A stretch of DNA of 9,472 bases from Propionibacteriaceae bacterium (GTDB lineage Bacteria; Actinomycetota; Actinomycetes; Propionibacteriales; Propionibacteriaceae), in contig DAIEHO010000268.1 of assembly GCA_027353565.1 (NCBI GenBank), positions 1 through 9,472 on the forward strand. The letters run 5' to 3'. Numbering within the stretch: the first letter of the stretch is position 1; each line of letters begins with the position of its first letter. Under the pieces are notes generated by a model, which did no database searches, was not told the DNA's origin, and saw nothing but the letters and a program-made list of their open reading frames with translations. Positions 6,379-9,472 of the stretch are shown piece after piece. The position numbers and the translations under genes were made by a program.

Positions 6379-7214
6379 CGTCGGACCTGGCGCTGGTAGT
6401 AGTCCTCCACCGTCGGCAGCCGCTCGCCCGGCTCGACGGCGTCGAGACGCGCGGTCGCCACGAGGCCCCTGGTGTACGGGTGCGTGGCGCTGTTGAAGAT
6501 CTGGGCGAGGCTGCCCTGCTCCACGATGTCGCCGTCGAGCATGACGAGCACGCGCTCGCACAGCTGCGACACCACGGCGAGGTCGTGGGAGATGAACAGG
6601 CACGACGCGCCGACGGCATCCAGCTCGGCGTCGAGGAGGTTCAGCACCTTCGCCTGCACGGTCACGTCGAGTGCGGTCGTCGGCTCGTCGCAGATCACGA
6701 GGTCGGGGCGGTTGATCAGCGCCATGGCCACGACGACCCGCTGCCGCTGCCCACCGCTGAGCGCGTGCGGGTAGGCGTCGGCCACCCGCTCTGGGTCCTC
6801 CAGCCCGACCTCGGCGAGCACCTCGATGACGCGCCCGCGCGCCACCCCGTGCCCGAGATGCTGGTGAAGCAGCAGCACCTCGGCGACCTGCCGTCCCACA
6901 GGCATCGTCGGGTCGAGGGCAGTCATCGGCTCCTGGAAGACCATGCTCATCGCCTGACCACGGAGAGGTGCCAGATCTCTGTCCCGGAGCCCGACGAGCT
7001 CGCGACCGCCGACGCGGACCGACCCCGACACGTACGCGTTCTCGGCGAGGAGCCCCATGACCGCGAGCGCGGTCACGGTCTTCCCCGAACCCGACTCGCC
7101 GATGAGACCGAGCCGCTCCCCCGGCTCGAGGGCGAACGAGATGCCGTGGACGACCTCTCGGTGCGACCGGCCGAACGCGACCCGCAGGTCCGTCACCTCG
7201 AGCAGAGGGCTCAT
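6375..7214 (-). CDS. ABC importer ATPase, DppD/OppD type
   Basis: First of the paired ATPases, 279 residues. Walker A GESGSGKT (39-46), Q-loop FQEPMTALDP (93-102), signature LSGGQRQR (152-159), Walker B LVICDEP (172-178), D-loop TALD (180-183) and switch His210 are present. FQEPM, with Glu where the partner has Asp, is typical of DppD/OppD. After HPYTRGL (245-251) the protein stops within about 30 residues, without the Cys-rich oligopeptide-transporter C-terminus seen in proteins of about 330 residues. The start at ATG 7214 overlaps the permease stop by 4 nt, and its own stop overlaps the next ATPase start by 4 nt, which predicts translational coupling and equal amounts of the two ATPases. 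Confidence 0.92.
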   Translation of the reverse strand: MSPLLEVTDLRVAFGRSHREVVHGISFALEPGERLGLIGESGSGKTVTALAVMGLLAENAYVSGSVRVGGRELVGLRDRDLAPLRGQAMSMVFQEPMTALDPTMPVGRQVAEVLLLHQHLGHGVARGRVIEVLAEVGLEDPERVADAYPHALSGGQRQRVVVAMALINRPDLVICDEPTTALDVTVQAKVLNLLDAELDAVGASCLFISHDLAVVSQLCERVLVMLDGDIVEQGSLAQIFNSATHPYTRGLVATARLDAVEPGERLPTVEDYYQRQVRR

Positions 7215-8023
7215 GCCGCCTCCCGCAACCGGGGGTCGAGGTGGTCGCGCAGCCCGTCGCCGAGGAGGTTGAGGCCCAGCACGGAGAGCGCGATCGCCAG
7301 ACCGGGCCACAATGCCTGGACGGGCGAGGTGAAGATGTAGGTCTGGGCGTCGTGCAGCATCCGTCCCCAGGTCGGGGTGGGCGGCGGCGTGGCAAGGCCG
7401 AGATAGCTGAGCGCCGCCTCGGCGAGGATCGCGATCCCGAACGACACGGACGCCTGCACGCCGAGGACTGCGGCGATGTTCGGCAGTACGTGACGGACTG
7501 AGGTGGTCCACCGCGACGTCCCTGATGCCCTCGCGGCGAGGATGTAGTCCTGTGTCATGACGATGAGGGTCGCGGCGCGCGCGACCCGGGCGAACGCCGG
7601 GATCGACGCGATGCCGATGGCGACCATCGCCGTACCGGTCGAGGCGCCGACCGCGGCGGCGAGCAGGATCGCGAGGAGCAGGGCTGGAAACGCGTAGAGG
7701 ATGTCGCTCACCCTGAGGACGATCTCGGACACCCAGCCGCCGCGCATCCCGGCGAGGACCCCGAGCGGGACGCCTCCGAGCGCGGCGAGGCTCACGGCGG
7801 CCACACCCACGTAGACGGTGGTGCGGGCGCCCACGAGCAGCCGGGACAGGATGTCGATGCCGAACCCGTCCGTACCGAGCAGGTGAGGCCAGCCGGCCGG
7901 ACGCAGCGTCTGGGTGGGCTGGACCTGCAAGGGGTTGTACGGGGTCCACACGAGGGACACGAGTGCCGCGAGGATCACAGCGGCCACCAGCACGACACCG
8001 ATCCACAGCCCTGCCCGCCTCAT
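7211..8023 (-). CDS. ABC importer permease, DppC/OppC type
   Basis: Inner of the two membrane subunits, 270 residues. An N-terminal membrane helix (about 5-25) is followed by the DppC-type segment HLLGTDGFGIDILSRLLVGA (48-67). Further hydrophobic helices lie near 68-92, 110-127, 130-148, 183-207 and 237-256. The cytoplasmic EAA loop that docks on the ATPases is seen at about 160-182 (AARASGTSRWTTSVRHVLPN). ALSYLGL with PPTPTWGRML near 204-223, and a C-terminus ending in LRDHLDPRLR, are usual for the family. It is in a 4-nt ATGA overlap at both ends, with the other permease upstream and the DppD-type ATPase downstream. Confidence 0.93.
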   Translation of the reverse strand: MRRAGLWIGVVLVAAVILAALVSLVWTPYNPLQVQPTQTLRPAGWPHLLGTDGFGIDILSRLLVGARTTVYVGVAAVSLAALGGVPLGVLAGMRGGWVSEIVLRVSDILYAFPALLLAILLAAAVGASTGTAMVAIGIASIPAFARVARAATLIVMTQDYILAARASGTSRWTTSVRHVLPNIAAVLGVQASVSFGIAILAEAALSYLGLATPPPTPTWGRMLHDAQTYIFTSPVQALWPGLAIALSVLGLNLLGDGLRDHLDPRLREAA

Positions 8024-8994
8024 CGTGCATCACGGTTCCGTAGCCGCGGGTCGATGAGGAGGTAGCTCAGGTCCGTCAGCAGGTTGATGACGAGCACCGC
8101 GAAGACGAGGATCATGACGATGCCCTGGACGACGATGAGGTCGCGGTTGGCGACGGCCGACAGCAGCGCCGTGCCCAGGCCGGGCAGGCGGAACACCTGC
8201 TCGACGACGATCGCGCCGACGAGCAGCGTGGCGAGCTGGAGCCCGATGACCGTCACGACCGAGATCGCCGCGTTGCGCACGCCGTGACGCCACAGGGCCC
8301 GCCAGCGCGTCCAGCCGACGGCACGGGCCGTACGGAAGTAGTCCTCGCTCAGCACCTCCACGAAGGCGCTCCGCACGTAGCGGGTCAGCACGGACGCCTG
8401 GACGATGACGAGCGAGGTGACCGGCAGGACGAGGTGCTGGACGAACGCCACGGGGCGCCACTGGCCGTGCGCGTCCACGAGATCGGTGTAGCCGTTCGCC
8501 GGGAGCCAGCGCAAGCCGACCGCGAAGACGATGACCAGCAGGATTCCGGCGTAGAACGCCGGGATGGACAGGCCGATCTGCGACACCGTCGACGCCGCAG
8601 CCCCCTGCCAGCTGCGGCGTTTCACCGCAGCGACCATCCCGACGGGAAGTGCGACGAGCGGCGCGATGAGCATCGAGAAGGCGACCAGCCACGCGGTCAC
8701 GGCGATCCGAGGTGCGACGAGCGCGGTCACCGACTCGTTCGTCAGGTACGAGCGGCCCATGTCGCCGGAGGCCATGCCGCCGACCCACGACAGGTAGCGG
8801 ACCAGCAGCGGCCTGTCGAGCCCGAGCCGTACGCGCAGACCGGCCACCGATGCGGGATCGGCCCCGAAGCCGAGGATCGCGGTGGCGACGTCACCCGGCA
8901 GCGCGTTGACGACCAGGAAGATCGCCATCGAAGCGACGAACAGACTGGCGGCGAAGACCAACAGCCGTACGGCGACCGTCCTCCCCAGGTTCAC
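8020..8994 (-). CDS. ABC importer permease, DppB/OppB type
   Basis: Outer-named membrane subunit of the importer, 324 residues. N-terminal helix at about 10-30, then the extracytoplasmic region ending in the DppB-like LGLDRPLLVRYLSW (57-70) and GDMGRSY (77-83). Further helices lie near 99-122, 138-160, 186-204, 243-263 and 289-312. The EAA loop is at about 218-242 (DYFRTARAVGWTRWRALWRH); VEQVFRLPGLGTALLSAV (264-281) and a terminal LIDPRLR complete the family pattern. The start is GTG at 8994, 10 nt after the stop of the binding-protein gene; no Shine-Dalgarno sequence is visible there, so initiation probably relies on ribosomes finishing the upstream gene. Confidence 0.92.
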   Translation of the reverse strand: MNLGRTVAVRLLVFAASLFVASMAIFLVVNALPGDVATAILGFGADPASVAGLRVRLGLDRPLLVRYLSWVGGMASGDMGRSYLTNESVTALVAPRIAVTAWLVAFSMLIAPLVALPVGMVAAVKRRSWQGAAASTVSQIGLSIPAFYAGILLVIVFAVGLRWLPANGYTDLVDAHGQWRPVAFVQHLVLPVTSLVIVQASVLTRYVRSAFVEVLSEDYFRTARAVGWTRWRALWRHGVRNAAISVVTVIGLQLATLLVGAIVVEQVFRLPGLGTALLSAVANRDLIVVQGIVMILVFAVLVINLLTDLSYLLIDPRLRNRDAR

Positions 8995-9004
8995 ACAGGA
9001 GAGG

Positions 9005-9472
9005 CTATCGGGACGCGATGGTCGTGAGGTCGAAGCTCAGCGACGTCGCGTTCTGGTCGACCCCTGTGACATCGACCGTCGTGATGACGAGGTTCGGGAG
9101 AAGGAACAGCCAGTCGGCGGCCGCGTCGTTCGCGAGGATCTCCGACGCCTGCTTCATGAGGCGGACGTAGTCATCGGTCGAGCCGACGTCCGCCTCCTTC
9201 ACCAAGGCCTGGAACTGGGGGTTGTCGTAGTGCCAGTAGTACTTGGGGTCGGCCCACTTCACGAGGTCGCGGGGCTCCACGTGGGCCACGATCGTCATGT
9301 CGTAGTCGCCGTTGGTGAAGACCTCCGTCAGCCATCGCGAGAAGTCGAGCTGGTCGATGGTCACCGTGATGCCGACGTCCTTGAGCTGGCTCTGTACGAA
9401 CGTGGCCGAGTCGGTGGCGTACTTCGTGATCGGCACCCTCAGTCTCAGCGAGAGGTTCGAGACTCCCGACTC
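9005..9472 (-). CDS. Family-5 (DppA/OppA-type) solute-binding protein, C-terminal fragment
   Basis: The open frame runs off the right edge, so only the last 155 residues are seen; the signal peptide and most of the ligand site lie outside. The start of the visible part (NLSLRLRVPITKYATDSATF) and the stretch FVQSQLKDVGITVTIDQLDF match the family's C-terminal lobe, where a strand is followed by a helix of the A..VQ.QL...GI.V type. YDMTIVAHVEPRDLVKWADP and YYWHYDNPQFQALVKEA are likewise typical of actinobacterial members. A GTG at 9436 is only an internal codon. Expected role: a lipid-anchored extracellular receptor delivering ligand to the two permeases. The ligand cannot be read from this fragment; peptides are the default guess, and nickel or other small solutes are possible. 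The operon promoter lies outside the window. Confidence 0.9.
   Translation of the reverse strand, partial: ESGVSNLSLRLRVPITKYATDSATFVQSQLKDVGITVTIDQLDFSRWLTEVFTNGDYDMTIVAHVEPRDLVKWADPKYYWHYDNPQFQALVKEADVGSTDDYVRLMKQASEILANDAAADWLFLLPNLVITTVDVTGVDQNATSLSFDLTTIASR

Noticed and set aside
5590..7395. Reading frame of 601 codons suggesting a fused ATPase, and a similar extended frame at 6375-8033
   Set aside because: The upstream portions overlap the neighbouring genes in a different frame and are low-complexity Arg/Pro/Gly; the ATGA overlaps give normal-length ATPases.

Overview
The window is GC-rich, gene-dense actinobacterial chromosome. GTG and TTG starts, 4-nt stop/start overlaps and possible leaderless starts all fit this. 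The block SRAP / DoxX / aroA / rsgA / hisN resembles the neighbourhood known from Mycobacterium and Streptomyces. A Propionibacteriales member (Nocardioides- or Aeromicrobium-like) is my best guess, but the sequence alone does not fix the genus.

Left part (1-4111). A truncated minus-strand SRAP (YedK/HMCES-type) gene diverges from a plus-strand run across an 80-bp intergenic region. That run is a DoxX-like membrane protein with a very basic C-terminal tail, aroA (EPSP synthase), rsgA (ribosome-assembly GTPase) and hisN (histidinol-phosphatase). DoxX, aroA and rsgA are joined by 4-nt overlaps. hisN follows after 64 bp and may have its own leaderless promoter.

Middle (4092-4350). hisN and serA converge. 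The ground between their stop codons is largely filled by a 22-bp repeat: five plus-strand units run out of the end of hisN, and three inverted units begin directly at the serA stop. The outermost units form an imperfect 22-bp terminal inverted repeat (19 of 22 identical), and the hisN stop codon lies inside a repeat unit. This is the most unusual feature of the window.

Right part (4351-9472, all minus strand). In transcription order: the 3' part of a family-5 solute-binding protein (cut by the window edge), two DppB/DppC-type permeases, two DppD/DppF-type ATPases, then a short E. coli-type phosphoglycerate dehydrogenase (serA) 42 nt downstream. The permease-permease-ATPase-ATPase genes are chained by three ATGA overlaps. 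They form a complete ABC importer for peptides or another family-5 ligand, and serA may be its last cotranscribed gene.

I saw no tRNA, rRNA, CRISPR array, insertion sequence or phage gene, and no gene-free stretch exceeds 300 bases. Apart from the repeat cluster this is mostly conserved housekeeping and nutrient-uptake DNA; I do not see a clear new multi-gene system.
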